From assembly GCA_009785115.1 (NCBI GenBank), contig WQWY01000002.1, positions 120,446 to 184,445 on the forward strand: DNA of 64,000 bases. Direction: 5' to 3'. The notes beneath the pieces are model-generated. The model saw nothing but the letters and a program-made list of their open reading frames with translations. It was not told the origin of the DNA and ran no database searches. The translations under genes and the position numbers were made by a program. This stretch comes from Micrococcales bacterium. GTDB taxonomy: Bacteria; Actinomycetota; Actinomycetes; Actinomycetales; Cellulomonadaceae. Shown here in pieces: positions 32,662 through 40,328 of this stretch (its first letter is position 1; the number at the start of each line of letters is the position of its first letter).

Positions 32662-33866
32662 TGCGACGCGCGCTGATCGGGTTGAGCATCGTGGCCGTTG
32701 CGGTGCCCGTGGTCGGGCTGATGGGTGCGGAGATGCTGGTCGCGTCTGCCGCGATGGGCTCGGCAGAAGCAGCGATGGTGCCGATCTGCGCAGACCTGGG
32801 CTACCAGGTAGACCCGCTCGGCCTCCCACCGGCCGTACCGACCGGTGGGAGGGTGTCCGGGTTCGGCCCCGACGAGGACGAGCAGGTGAGCGTCGCCCAG
32901 GCCATCGTGGCTGCCGGTCGTGCCGCTGGGGTTCCTGAGCGGGGCCTGGTCGTCGCGGTGGCCACCGCGCTGCAAGAGTCCGGGCTGCGCAACCTCGACC
33001 ACGGCGACCGCGACAGCCTCGGGGTGTTCCAGCAACGCCCATCCCAGGGCTGGGGCACCCCGACCGACCTCCAAGACGTGACCATCGCCGCCCGGGCCTT
33101 CTTCGGCGGCTCCGAGTCGCCGCACCACGACCCGGCAACAGGTCGAACAGAGCCGCGAGGTCTGCTCGACGTGGACGGGTGGGAACAGATGAGCATCACT
33201 GCCGCTGCGCAGAGCGTGCAGCGCTCGGGGTTCCCCGACGCCTACGCCGACCACGAAGACCGCGCCCAGGTCATCGTCTCCGGCATCCTGGGAACCCCCG
33301 GGTCGGTCGACCCGACAGGGCTCGGCTCCTACCGGGCAGAGGGCACCGACGCGACCACCCTGGCCGCTGACGGGGTCGATGTCGAGGCGTTCTGCTCGTC
33401 GGCCTTCGAGCGCCGTGCCAGCATCGCCATGAGCACCATCACCAGCATGGGCAGCCTCGGAGCCTGGGGCGGACACCAGAACGGCCGCATCCCGCACGAC
33501 GAGCTCACAGCGCTCACCTGGGCACCCAGCCATCGTCTACGGCCTGACGCTGCCGCTGCGCTCGAAGCGCTTAACGTCGAGTACCGGGCTGTGTTCGGCC
33601 GGAACCTCACGATCACCGACAGCTACCGCACCTATGCCCAGCAGGTCGCTCTCAAGGCAGCCAAGCCACGTCTGGCAGCGACCCCCGGCACCTCCCAGCA
33701 CGGCTGGGCCGTCGCAGTAGACCTCGGTGGAGGCGTCCAGTCCTTCGGCACCCCCCAGCACGCATGGATGGTCACCAACGGCCCCCACCACGGCTGGCAC
33801 CCGCCAGCATGGGCACAGGCCAGCGGCAGCAAGCCTGAACCGTGGCACTTTGAGTTCGGGAACTGA
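32661..33866 (+). CDS. Two-domain cell-wall hydrolase: transglycosylase-like + VanY D,D-carboxypeptidase
   Basis: 401 residues with an N-terminal signal-anchor. First domain: VAVATALQESGLRNLDHGDRDSLGVFQQRPSQGWG (about 98-135), a lysozyme/transglycosylase-like (SLT) fold with catalytic Glu in QESG. Second domain: SYRTYAQQ, SQHGWAVAVDLGGG and EPWHFEF (about 320-398), the zinc ligands of VanY/D-Ala-D-Ala peptidases. Such enzymes (VirB1, TcpG, CwlT) open the wall for the conjugation channel. Last gene before the second promoter, which begins 2 bases after its stop. Confidence 0.9.
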   Translation: MRRALIGLSIVAVAVPVVGLMGAEMLVASAAMGSAEAAMVPICADLGYQVDPLGLPPAVPTGGRVSGFGPDEDEQVSVAQAIVAAGRAAGVPERGLVVAVATALQESGLRNLDHGDRDSLGVFQQRPSQGWGTPTDLQDVTIAARAFFGGSESPHHDPATGRTEPRGLLDVDGWEQMSITAAAQSVQRSGFPDAYADHEDRAQVIVSGILGTPGSVDPTGLGSYRAEGTDATTLAADGVDVEAFCSSAFERRASIAMSTITSMGSLGAWGGHQNGRIPHDELTALTWAPSHRLRPDAAAALEALNVEYRAVFGRNLTITDSYRTYAQQVALKAAKPRLAATPGTSQHGWAVAVDLGGGVQSFGTPQHAWMVTNGPHHGWHPPAWAQASGSKPEPWHFEFGN

Positions 33867-33867
33867 A

Positions 33868-33967
33868 GTTTAGACCCCTTGACACACACAAGGCCTGCCG
33901 CTAGTCTGGGTTCAGACCCCTAAACCGACGAGAGGGTCGGATCGACCCGAGGTTTAGAGGCATAAAC
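33868..33967 (+). promoter_or_regulatory. Promoter/operator module 2 (pra operon)
   Basis: GTTTAGACCCC (33868-33878), -35 TTGACA (33879-33884), 17-base spacer, -10 TAGTCT (33902-33907), CCCCTAAAC (33917-33925) and GTTTAGAGGCATAAAC (33952-33967). It repeats module 1 element for element. The match extends past the palindrome (TAAACGAA.GG.GATCG) into the ribosome binding region, showing common descent by duplication. Confidence 0.78.
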
Positions 33968-33981
33968 GAAAGGTGATCGAG

Positions 33982-34410
33982 ATGGCGATGCAGCGGAGGC
34001 TCAAGGTCCAGCACGGCGACATGTTCCCTCACGGGGCGTACCTGCGCGGTGGTGTGGAGCCGGTGGCCGACTTCGACGCGGCGCAGCGCTCGGACGGGAC
34101 TCGTCCGCAGGCCAAGGACAAGGACACGGGTCAGCCGGTGTGGTCGTGCCAGGTCATCGACGCTGACCTCGAGGCAGGGCGCAAGGACGCGACGGTGACG
34201 GTGAAGATCGCGGCCGACCACCAGCCGGTGCCCCCGGCGAACAAGTCCGGCCTGCCGTTCACGCCGGTGGAGTTCGTCGGCCTGACGGCGACCCCGTACG
34301 TGGACGACAACGGCCCCAGGCCGCGCCTGGCCTGGTCGCTGCGCGCTGCTGGCTTCCGCAGCGCCTCTGCCTCGGTCAAGGACCCCGCGTCTGAGGCGAA
34401 GGCTGCGTGA
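33982..34410 (+). CDS. pra: Pra-like activator of replication, integration and excision
   Basis: 142 residues. Matches the pSAM2 Pra family by eye: RRLKVQHGDMFPHGAYLRGGVEPVADFD, KDTGQPVWSCQVIDAD, TVTVKIAADHQPVP, GLPFTPVEFVGLTATPYVD and RLAWSLRAAGFR in order. Pra in Streptomyces AICEs switches on rep-xis-int and is held off by a repressor (KorSA, GntR family). No KorSA is present here, so another protein must control this promoter. ATG 33982 has AAAGG 8 bases upstream. Confidence 0.85.
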   Translation: MAMQRRLKVQHGDMFPHGAYLRGGVEPVADFDAAQRSDGTRPQAKDKDTGQPVWSCQVIDADLEAGRKDATVTVKIAADHQPVPPANKSGLPFTPVEFVGLTATPYVDDNGPRPRLAWSLRAAGFRSASASVKDPASEAKAA

Positions 34411-34416
34411 TCGGCC

Positions 34417-34740
34417 ATGGGCGCGATGACGGCGAATGTGGTCGATGGCGTGAGCCGGATGGTGACCGCGGCGCACGCCCTGGGCTGGCTGGCTCAGCAG
34501 GCCGAGGCTGTCGGGGAGCCGGTCAGGCACCCTGAGGTTCACACCCTGTTCCTGTACAGCCAAGACGGGGAGTCCACGTGGGTCGGGCCGGACGGCATCG
34601 AGGTGAAGGTCGTCGCGACCGCGCGCCTGGCTGAGCACCTGCGCCTGCCCGCTGATCAAGAGCAACTGCTTTCCTCTGATGGTGCTGGTCGGTGCAGGTC
34701 GTGGTCGGGCTGCTCCGGGTCCTGGTGTGGGAGCCGGTGA
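34417..34740 (+). CDS. Small element protein of unknown function
   Basis: 107 residues from ATG 34417, 104 from ATG 34426; neither has a good ribosome binding site. The first 85 residues look coding (VVDGVSRMVTAAHALGWLAQQAEAVGEPV, helical; LFLYSQDGESTWVGPDGIEVKVVATARLAEHL), while the last 20 are Cys/Ser/Trp-rich and unusual. Position between pra and the FtsK gene matches small unnamed AICE genes. Function unknown. Confidence 0.6.
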   Translation: MGAMTANVVDGVSRMVTAAHALGWLAQQAEAVGEPVRHPEVHTLFLYSQDGESTWVGPDGIEVKVVATARLAEHLRLPADQEQLLSSDGAGRCRSWSGCSGSWCGSR

Positions 34741-34744
34741 CCTG

Positions 34745-34897
34745 ATGGGCACCCCGGCGTGGGAGATGGTGCCGCTGTTCGACCTTCCTGACGGGCCTTC
34801 GGGTGATGGTCGTCGGCTGGCTCGGGCTCTGGCTGACGGGTTGCCGGTAGACGAGGCCTTGGCCCTGGCGGGCTATCGCGACAGAGAGGCGGACTGA
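34745..34897 (+). CDS. 50-residue element protein
   Basis: Starts MGTPAWEMVPLFDLPDGPSGDGRR and ends GLPVDEALALAGYRDREAD. Acidic, helical C-terminal half. It sits 4 bases after the preceding stop and 1 base before the FtsK-like start, so it is likely translated as part of the operon. Function unknown. Confidence 0.5.
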   Translation: MGTPAWEMVPLFDLPDGPSGDGRRLARALADGLPVDEALALAGYRDREAD

Positions 34898-34898
34898 C

Positions 34899-36284
34899 GT
34901 GATGTACATGTACGTACGTGCGCTGTGGTGGCTGGTCTCACGCCCGTGGCGCCTGGCCGGGGTGGTCGCACCGGCGGGTGTGGCCTGGATGGTCCACGGG
35001 GGCCGGGGTTGGCTGCTCCTGCTGGTCGCCGCCCTGGTGATCGGGGTTCTGATCGCCTGGCGGGTGCGTTGGCCGGGGTCGTTCGACCGGTGGGTGACCC
35101 AGCGGGTCCGAGGCGCCTGGCGCGGGTTCTGGGTCTACAAGCGCCGCTGGTATGCCGCGACCGGCTCGGTCGGCCTGGACGGCCCCTCCTCCTCGGGCAG
35201 CCTCAGTCGCGAGGACATCGCACGGGCCTTCCCGGCCCGCTCGGCCGTGGTCTCTACCAAGGGCACCGACCGGTTCCGGGTGCGGATGCTGCCCGGGCAG
35301 ACCTTGGACCGGTGGACGGCCGAGATTCCGGCGCTGTGCCAAGCGCTCGGCGTGGAAGATCTACGGCTCCGCCCTGTCGAACGGTCCCGGTGGCGTCGGT
35401 CCCGGCTGATGCTCGATGTCACCGCGATCCGCACCGATGCGCTGGCGGGCACAGCCCAGGTGCCCGCACCAGATCCGGTCGTGGACCTGGCCGCGCTGCC
35501 CGTCGCGGTCGCAGAGGGCGGACAGGCGTGGCGTCTGCCCCTGCTCGGCCAGCACGTGCTCGTCGGCGGCGCTACCGGTGCAGGCAAGGCATCGGTGCTG
35601 TGGTCGATCATCCACGCGCTGACCCCGGCGGTGCGGACGGGTCGGGTACAGCTGTGGGGTCTGGACCCCAAGGCGCTGGAGCTGTCCTACGGCGGCGGGC
35701 TGTTCTACCGGGTCGTGGACAAGGCCGACCCTGACGCGGCTGCGGACCTGATCGAAGACCTGGTGCGGGTCATGGACCGGCGCAAGGACTCGATGCGCGG
35801 GGTCTCACGTCGGCACACCCCGACCGAGAACGAGCCGCTGATCGTGCTGCTGATCGACGAACTCGCGGCGCTGACCGCCTGGGCACCGGCCCCTGCGCGC
35901 AGACGCATCGACACGGCGTTGGCCTTGCTGCTCAGCCAGGGCCGGGCGATGGCCATCAGTGTCGTCGGAGCGGTCCAGGACCCTCGCAAGGAAGTCCTTG
36001 GGCTGCGTGGGCTGTTCACGATCCGCATCGGCATGCGTCTGAACGAAGCGGGCGAGGTTGACCTGCTGCTCGGCAGCGGTGCGCGCGCACGAGGTGCTGT
36101 CTGCGACCAGATCAGCCACAGCACACCCGGCGTCGCCTGGGTCCTCGGTGACGGAGACGCCCTGCCCGTGAGGGTCCGGTTCGGGTGGATCGAAGACACC
36201 GACATCCGCTCCATGGCCTCTGACTACGCCTACGTGCCGCCGACGCCCGACGACATCCCGTCTTCGGTGGGTGAAGCAGCATGA
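34899..36284 (+). CDS. FtsK/SpoIIIE-type DNA translocase (TraB/TraSA-like)
   Basis: 461 residues. Two N-terminal membrane segments (about 18-30 and 37-54), a linker with WTAEIPALCQALGVEDLRLRP, then the motor: Walker A VGGATGAGKAS (about 221-231), WGLDPKALEL, Walker B LIVLLIDELAAL and ISVVGAVQDPRKEVL. Family members usually read GAGKGS here; the Ala is unusual but compatible with a P-loop. In AICEs such proteins move double-stranded DNA into the recipient; in MPF_FA systems they act as coupling protein. GTG 34899 or ATG 34902 start. Confidence 0.9.
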   Translation: MMYMYVRALWWLVSRPWRLAGVVAPAGVAWMVHGGRGWLLLLVAALVIGVLIAWRVRWPGSFDRWVTQRVRGAWRGFWVYKRRWYAATGSVGLDGPSSSGSLSREDIARAFPARSAVVSTKGTDRFRVRMLPGQTLDRWTAEIPALCQALGVEDLRLRPVERSRWRRSRLMLDVTAIRTDALAGTAQVPAPDPVVDLAALPVAVAEGGQAWRLPLLGQHVLVGGATGAGKASVLWSIIHALTPAVRTGRVQLWGLDPKALELSYGGGLFYRVVDKADPDAAADLIEDLVRVMDRRKDSMRGVSRRHTPTENEPLIVLLIDELAALTAWAPAPARRRIDTALALLLSQGRAMAISVVGAVQDPRKEVLGLRGLFTIRIGMRLNEAGEVDLLLGSGARARGAVCDQISHSTPGVAWVLGDGDALPVRVRFGWIEDTDIRSMASDYAYVPPTPDDIPSSVGEAA

Positions 36285-36412
36285 GCACCGCGGACCACCG
36301 CGCAGCCTGCGCCTTGCTGGCCGAGGTGGCCCAGGATGCCCGGGATGCTCTGCCCTGGGAGCGGAAGACCATCACCGGAACCCGCCCGGTGCGGCCCTGG
36401 CCGATCCGGTGA
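36281..36412 (+). CDS. 43-residue coupled protein between FtsK and rep
   Basis: MSTADHRAACALLAEVAQDARD, then a Trp/Arg-rich tail ending RPWPIR. The start overlaps the FtsK stop (ATGA) and the stop overlaps the rep start (GTGA), so translation is expected even though it is very short. Small genes in this place occur in Streptomyces AICEs; function unknown. Confidence 0.6.
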   Translation: MSTADHRAACALLAEVAQDARDALPWERKTITGTRPVRPWPIR

Positions 36413-37899
36413 GCACCACCTTCCCCGGGTTCGGCGAGACCGCGCCGCTGGACCTGCCAGACCTCACACCACAGGCAGCGGCAGGGGTCGTCGCCCGGAT
36501 CGCGGACGGCTCTATGGACTCGTTCGCTGCCGCTGCGGCGTCGGTGCGTCACTGTGTGAGGCCAGTGCGTCTGGTCGGGTCGTCGGTGACCATCGCCGCC
36601 GCCACCGGGGAGGTGCTGAGTCAGATCAACTCGGCCGACCAGCCGTTGGGTGTGCTGTGGAGACCGTGCGGGAATCGCCGTGCCGACGTGTGCCCCGCCT
36701 GCTCGCGGCTGTATGCCCGAGACACCTTCGAGGTGGTGCGCACCGGGGTCCAGGGCGGCAAGAGCGTCCCTGAGTCCGTGGCTTCTAGCCCGCTGGTGTT
36801 CGCCACCCTCACCGCCCCTTCGTTCGGTCGCGTCCACGGAGCGCGCAACGGTGCACGGTGCCGACCGGCCGGACGAGGGCTGTGCCCCCATGGGCGTCCC
36901 CAGTGGTGCAATACCCAGCACACCGACACCGATCCCACTGGCGGGGCGCCGTTCTGCGAGGACTGCTACGACTGGACCTCAGCCGTCGTGTGGCAGTGGT
37001 GGGCACCAGAGCTGTGGCGCAGGTTCACCATCGCGCTACGCCGGAGCCTGGCAGCCCGCCTCAGCGTCCCACAATCACAGCTGCGGCAGGTCGCCTCGGT
37101 GCAGTTCGCCAAGGTCGCCGAGTTTCAAGCCCGAGGGCTGGTCCACTTCCACGCCCTGATCCGCGCTGACGGACCCGACGGACCCGGGTCGCCTTCTCCG
37201 GTCGACGGCATCACGCTAGCCGACTTGGTGCGCACCGCCGCTGCCCAGGTCTCCTACGACGCACCCCCGGTAGACGACGCTGACACCGGCCGTACTTTGC
37301 GCTTCGGACGCCAGATCGACGTACGCACCGTTCGGGCAGGGATCGGGCCAGCAGACCTGACCGGGGAAGCGGTCGCGGCCTACCTCGCCAAGTACGCCAC
37401 CAAGTCGGCCACCACCGACACCGGCACTCGCGCCCACCTGACCCGGCTGCGCTTCTGGTGCTACCTGCTCGCCGAACGCGCCACCACCGCGTGCCGAACC
37501 ACCGGACCAGACCCCGACGACGACGAGGGATGCGTCTGCGGCCAGTGCGTCGACAGCCCCTACCGGCTCCTACGTCGCTGGGCTCACATGCTCGGCTTCC
37601 GAGGCCACTTCGCCACCAAATCTAGGCGCTACTCGGTCACACTCACCGCGCTACGACGAGCCCGAGCCAGGTTCCAGCGGTTTCGTGCTGCCGGAGTCCG
37701 GATCGACACCGCAGACCTCGAAGCGCGTCTCATGGCCGACGACGAGACCACCCTCGTCATCGGCACCTGGGCCTACGTCGGAACAGGCTGGACCAACCCC
37801 GGAGACACCGCTCTTGCGCTGGCCGCTGCTGCCCGAGCCCGCGAGTACGCACAGTGGAGAGCGCAACAACAGCAAGAGACGACACGGACAGAGAGGTGA
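36409..37899 (+). CDS. repSA: RepSA-type rolling-circle replication initiator
   Basis: 496 residues. Family features: Cys-rich segment CGNRRADVCPACSRLYARDT, VFATLTAPSFGRVH, CPHGRP, FCEDCYDW, then FAKVAEFQARGLVHFHALIRADGPDG with the HUH pair (HFH near 246-248) and AAYLAKYATKSA with the candidate nicking Tyr (near 325-330). RepSA nicks a double-strand origin and starts replication of the excised circle; it may also act as the relaxase of this element, since no other relaxase is found. GTG 36409 overlaps the 43-residue gene's TGA. Confidence 0.92.
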   Translation: MSTTFPGFGETAPLDLPDLTPQAAAGVVARIADGSMDSFAAAAASVRHCVRPVRLVGSSVTIAAATGEVLSQINSADQPLGVLWRPCGNRRADVCPACSRLYARDTFEVVRTGVQGGKSVPESVASSPLVFATLTAPSFGRVHGARNGARCRPAGRGLCPHGRPQWCNTQHTDTDPTGGAPFCEDCYDWTSAVVWQWWAPELWRRFTIALRRSLAARLSVPQSQLRQVASVQFAKVAEFQARGLVHFHALIRADGPDGPGSPSPVDGITLADLVRTAAAQVSYDAPPVDDADTGRTLRFGRQIDVRTVRAGIGPADLTGEAVAAYLAKYATKSATTDTGTRAHLTRLRFWCYLLAERATTACRTTGPDPDDDEGCVCGQCVDSPYRLLRRWAHMLGFRGHFATKSRRYSVTLTALRRARARFQRFRAAGVRIDTADLEARLMADDETTLVIGTWAYVGTGWTNPGDTALALAAAARAREYAQWRAQQQQETTRTER

Positions 37900-37904
37900 G
37901 AACG

Positions 37905-38093
37905 ATGCCAGAGATACTGACGCAGGCTGAGGTAGCAGCGATGTTGCGTATTCCGGAGAGCACGCTGCAAGACCTTGCGCGACGGAAGCACAGGTCTATC
38001 CCGCGTGGGTGGAAGGTCGGTCGAGCGTGGAGGTGGCTTGCCAAGGATGTCGAGGCGTTCATCTGTTCCCACGGGGAGCGGACGGCGGTGTGA
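37905..38093 (+). CDS. xis: Excisionase (AlpA/MerR-type HTH)
   Basis: 62 residues: MPEILTQAEVAAMLRIPESTLQDLARRKHRS then GWKVGRAWRWLAKDVEAF, the winged-helix pattern of AICE Xis proteins. Directs the integrase toward excision. ATG 37905 has GAGAGG about 10 bases upstream; 5 bases after the rep stop, and its stop overlaps the integrase start. Confidence 0.9.
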   Translation: MPEILTQAEVAAMLRIPESTLQDLARRKHRSIPRGWKVGRAWRWLAKDVEAFICSHGERTAV

Positions 38094-39250
38094 GCGTCAC
38101 GAAGCGGGTGTACCCGGACGGGCGCACTGTATGGCGAGGGCGGGTGTGGATCGTGCCGCCTCTTGGCCCGCGTCGGCAGCTGGAAAAAGAGTTCCAGACC
38201 AGACGCGCCGCTGAGTCGTGGGAACGTGAGCAACGTCAGACGGCCCGCGGAAAGAGCATTGACCTGGAACGAACGGTGCTGGCCGAGTCAGGTCTGTGGG
38301 AACGCGCAGAACCGGTGCTGCGCGCGAGGCTGAGCCCCAAGACATTCGACCACTACAGGCGAGGGTGGAGAAATCGTGTCCTCCCGACGCTCGGGACGGT
38401 CAAGGTCGGTCGTCTCTCGGTCGGAGATGTCGAGCGAGCCCAGGCGCTCTGGGCGGCAGAGGGGGCTAAGCCTTCTACCGTGCGTCAGGCCCGGCTTGCT
38501 CTGTCGGCAGTTCTGACGGTCGCAGTTCGTGATGGTCTGCTGCCGTCGAACCCGGCGCGGATCGCATCTCGCCCACCGGGTGATGTGCAGGCTCGTCGGG
38601 ATCGGAAGGTCGGTCAGACGTTGACGCCTGCGGACCTGGCGTTGCTGGTCGAGTCCATCCGGGTCATCCCCCTCGGCGTGACGTATGCGTTGATGGTGGA
38701 CCTGATGGGGTCGGCGGGTCTGCGCTATGGGGAGGCCGCTGGTCTTCAGGTCGGAGATGTTGACTTCATCCGAGGTGTGATCGTGGTCCAGCGGCAGGTC
38801 ACCGAGGTCACCTTGGACGAGGCAGAGACTGTGCTGCCGGCAGGTCGGTGGCGTGACGGGAACCTGGTGTGGGGGCGGCCGAAGTCGGGCCTGTCCAGGG
38901 TCGTGCCGCTTCCTCGTCACCTGGTCGATCCTCTGCGGGAACTCACAGCGGGTCGGGCTCGTGACGCTCTTGTCTTCGAGTCCCGGCGTGGCAAGGTCCT
39001 TCGGCCCAACGTGCTGAAGAGGAAGGTCGGTTGGCCGGTGCTGGTAGCGCGGCTCGGCTATCCCGGGTTCCGTGTGCATGACCTGCGTGCCACGGCTGCC
39101 ACCAACCTGCTCGCTGCTGGTGTCCCGGTGCACGTAGTGCGCGACATCCTGGGGCATCACGACATCGCGGTGACCAACCTGTACGCCCGCCCGCACGACG
39201 ATGCGCTGAACCTGGCGGCCGCCGCGCTGGCCCAGTACGCGGGGCAGTGA
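38090..39250 (+). CDS. int: Tyrosine site-specific integrase
   Basis: 386 residues. SAM-like core-binding domain (about 65-160) and catalytic domain with Arg in GLRYGEAAGL (near 211), HDLRATAA (His 330, Arg 333), GHHD (near 357) and the nucleophile in NLYARPHDD (Tyr near 365). Recombines attP with the tRNA-Arg attB. GTG 38090 overlaps the xis stop as GTGA. It ends 80 bases before the attachment repeat, the usual arrangement. Confidence 0.94.
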   Translation: MSVTKRVYPDGRTVWRGRVWIVPPLGPRRQLEKEFQTRRAAESWEREQRQTARGKSIDLERTVLAESGLWERAEPVLRARLSPKTFDHYRRGWRNRVLPTLGTVKVGRLSVGDVERAQALWAAEGAKPSTVRQARLALSAVLTVAVRDGLLPSNPARIASRPPGDVQARRDRKVGQTLTPADLALLVESIRVIPLGVTYALMVDLMGSAGLRYGEAAGLQVGDVDFIRGVIVVQRQVTEVTLDEAETVLPAGRWRDGNLVWGRPKSGLSRVVPLPRHLVDPLRELTAGRARDALVFESRRGKVLRPNVLKRKVGWPVLVARLGYPGFRVHDLRATAATNLLAAGVPVHVVRDILGHHDIAVTNLYARPHDDALNLAAAALAQYAGQ

Positions 39251-39330
39251 TGGGGAGTCTGGTGGGGGAGAGGGGGCGGCGGTGGCGTCTCTCGGTGGAA
39301 GCGTGGGACGACGTGGCTGGTAGGGAGTCG

Positions 39331-39374
39331 GTGCGCCTGACAGGATTCGAACCTACGACCTTCTGCTCCGGAGG
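39331..39374. repeat. attR: 44-bp direct repeat within tRNA-Arg
   Basis: Exact match to 24299-24342. It covers the 3' half of the tRNA-Arg (T arm, variable loop, part of the anticodon arm). The element therefore restores a full tRNA gene at its right end. Confidence 0.93.
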
Positions 39375-39404
39375 CAGACGCTCTATCCACTGAGCTACAG
39401 GCGC
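39332..39404 (-). tRNA. tRNA-Arg (anticodon CCG)
   Basis: 73 bases including discriminator A. Acceptor GCGCCTG/CAGGCGC, D arm GCTC-AGTGGATA-GAGC, anticodon arm TCTGC-CTCCGGA-GCAGA with anticodon CCG, variable AGGTC, and T arm with TTCGAAT. CCA is not encoded. Intact, with the integrated element abutting its 3' end. Confidence 0.96.
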
Positions 39405-39420
39405 GCGGAGAGCAAGAGTA

Positions 39421-40086
39421 TCAGCAGTCGGGTTCGTCCAGCAGGGCCGAGAGGTAGTCGGCGGTCTCTTGGCCGGCGGCCCCGGGGTCGTGCGAGACGA
39501 TCGCGGCGACCAGGCCGTCGTGGGCGTGGCCGCCGTGGGTCTCGGCGGCGGTGACGAAGTTGAAGCGGATGTTCGCGCTGATGGCGTCGATGAGGTTGTC
39601 GTACAGCTCGATGAGGAGCGGGTTGCCCGAGGCGCGGACGATGGTGCGGTGCAGCGCCAGGTCGGTGGCGACCATGCGCTCCAGGTCGCCGCTGTCGTAG
39701 GCGTCCTCGCGGTCGTCGCGGGCCTTGGTGATCGCAGCGGCCTCGCCAGGGGTGCATCGGCAGGCGGCCAGGCGGGCCGCCTCGACCTCGAGCGCACGGC
39801 GCACCTCGACCACGTCGGGCTGGCTGGCGCTGGCGACCTCGCGGCTCATGGTCACCGCCAGCTCGGAGGTGCCCACGACGTAGGTGCCCGAGCCCTGGCG
39901 CCGTTCCAGCAGGCCCGAGTGCACCAGCGACTGCACAGCCTCGCGCACGGTGTTGCGGCCCACCCCGAGCATCTCGACCAAGGACGGCTCGGTGGGGATG
40001 CGGGCCCCGACCGGCCACTCGCCGGACACGATCCGCGCGCGCAGCGCCTCCACGGCAGAGTCGATCAGTCCTGGTCGCCGCGCCAC
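39421..40086 (-). CDS. GntR/FadR-family transcriptional regulator
   Basis: 221 residues. N-terminal winged helix (SAVEALRARIVSGEWPVGARIPTEPSLVEMLGVGRNTVREAVQSL, then QGSGTYVV) and an all-helical FCD ligand domain (EVRRALEVEAARLAA, DLALHRTIVRASGNPLL, HDGLVAAI) of the FadR subgroup, which commonly responds to organic acids. GTG 40084-40086 has AAGGAGG 6-7 bases upstream. Divergent from argS; no obvious target gene adjacent. Confidence 0.9.
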   Translation of the reverse strand: MARRPGLIDSAVEALRARIVSGEWPVGARIPTEPSLVEMLGVGRNTVREAVQSLVHSGLLERRQGSGTYVVGTSELAVTMSREVASASQPDVVEVRRALEVEAARLAACRCTPGEAAAITKARDDREDAYDSGDLERMVATDLALHRTIVRASGNPLLIELYDNLIDAISANIRFNFVTAAETHGGHAHDGLVAAIVSHDPGAAGQETADYLSALLDEPDC

Positions 40087-40316
40087 GGTCAACCTCCTTG
40101 TCCGAGCACCAGGCGAAGTCTTGCACGATCGCCGTCGCCGCGGGGGCGATCGACCAGCTCTGTCGTCGGTCGCTCCTGTCGCTGGTCGATCTGCCCGAGA
40201 CCTCCGCCTCCTGGGCGACCCTCGTGACTGTCTCCGGGCTCGAGCCCTCGACAGTCTGCCCGTCGAGCCGGCCCAGCGAGCACCAGCCCAGCGAGATCGC
40301 CGTGCGGGGCTCTCGG

Positions 40317-40322
40317 TAGGCT
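40317..40322 (+). promoter_or_regulatory. -10 box TAGGCT of argS, leaderless
   Basis: TAGGCT ends 6 bases before GTG 40329 with no ribosome binding site. Confidence 0.5.
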
Positions 40323-40328
40323 GACCCG

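Larger units (their letters stand above)
24299..39374 (+). mobile_element. Integrative and conjugative element in tRNA-Arg (AICE/T4SS composite)
   Basis: 15,032 bases from one 44-bp repeat to the next. Contents: PP2C-like and HTH regulators, a type IV secretion operon, then pra, FtsK/TraB translocase, RepSA, Xis and a tyrosine integrase beside the intact tRNA. Integrase-next-to-tRNA and pra-tra-rep-xis-int order are those of actinomycete AICEs such as pSAM2; the TcpE/VirB4/VirB6/TcpC/VanY genes are those of Firmicutes/Actinobacteria (MPF_FA) conjugation systems. All genes look intact, so it may be active. No antibiotic or metal resistance cargo is visible. Confidence 0.92.

Noticed and set aside
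34417..34740. Frameshift in the small gene after pra
   Set aside because: The odd C-terminus made me look, but no alternative frame gives a better continuation, and the downstream 50-residue gene has its own start.
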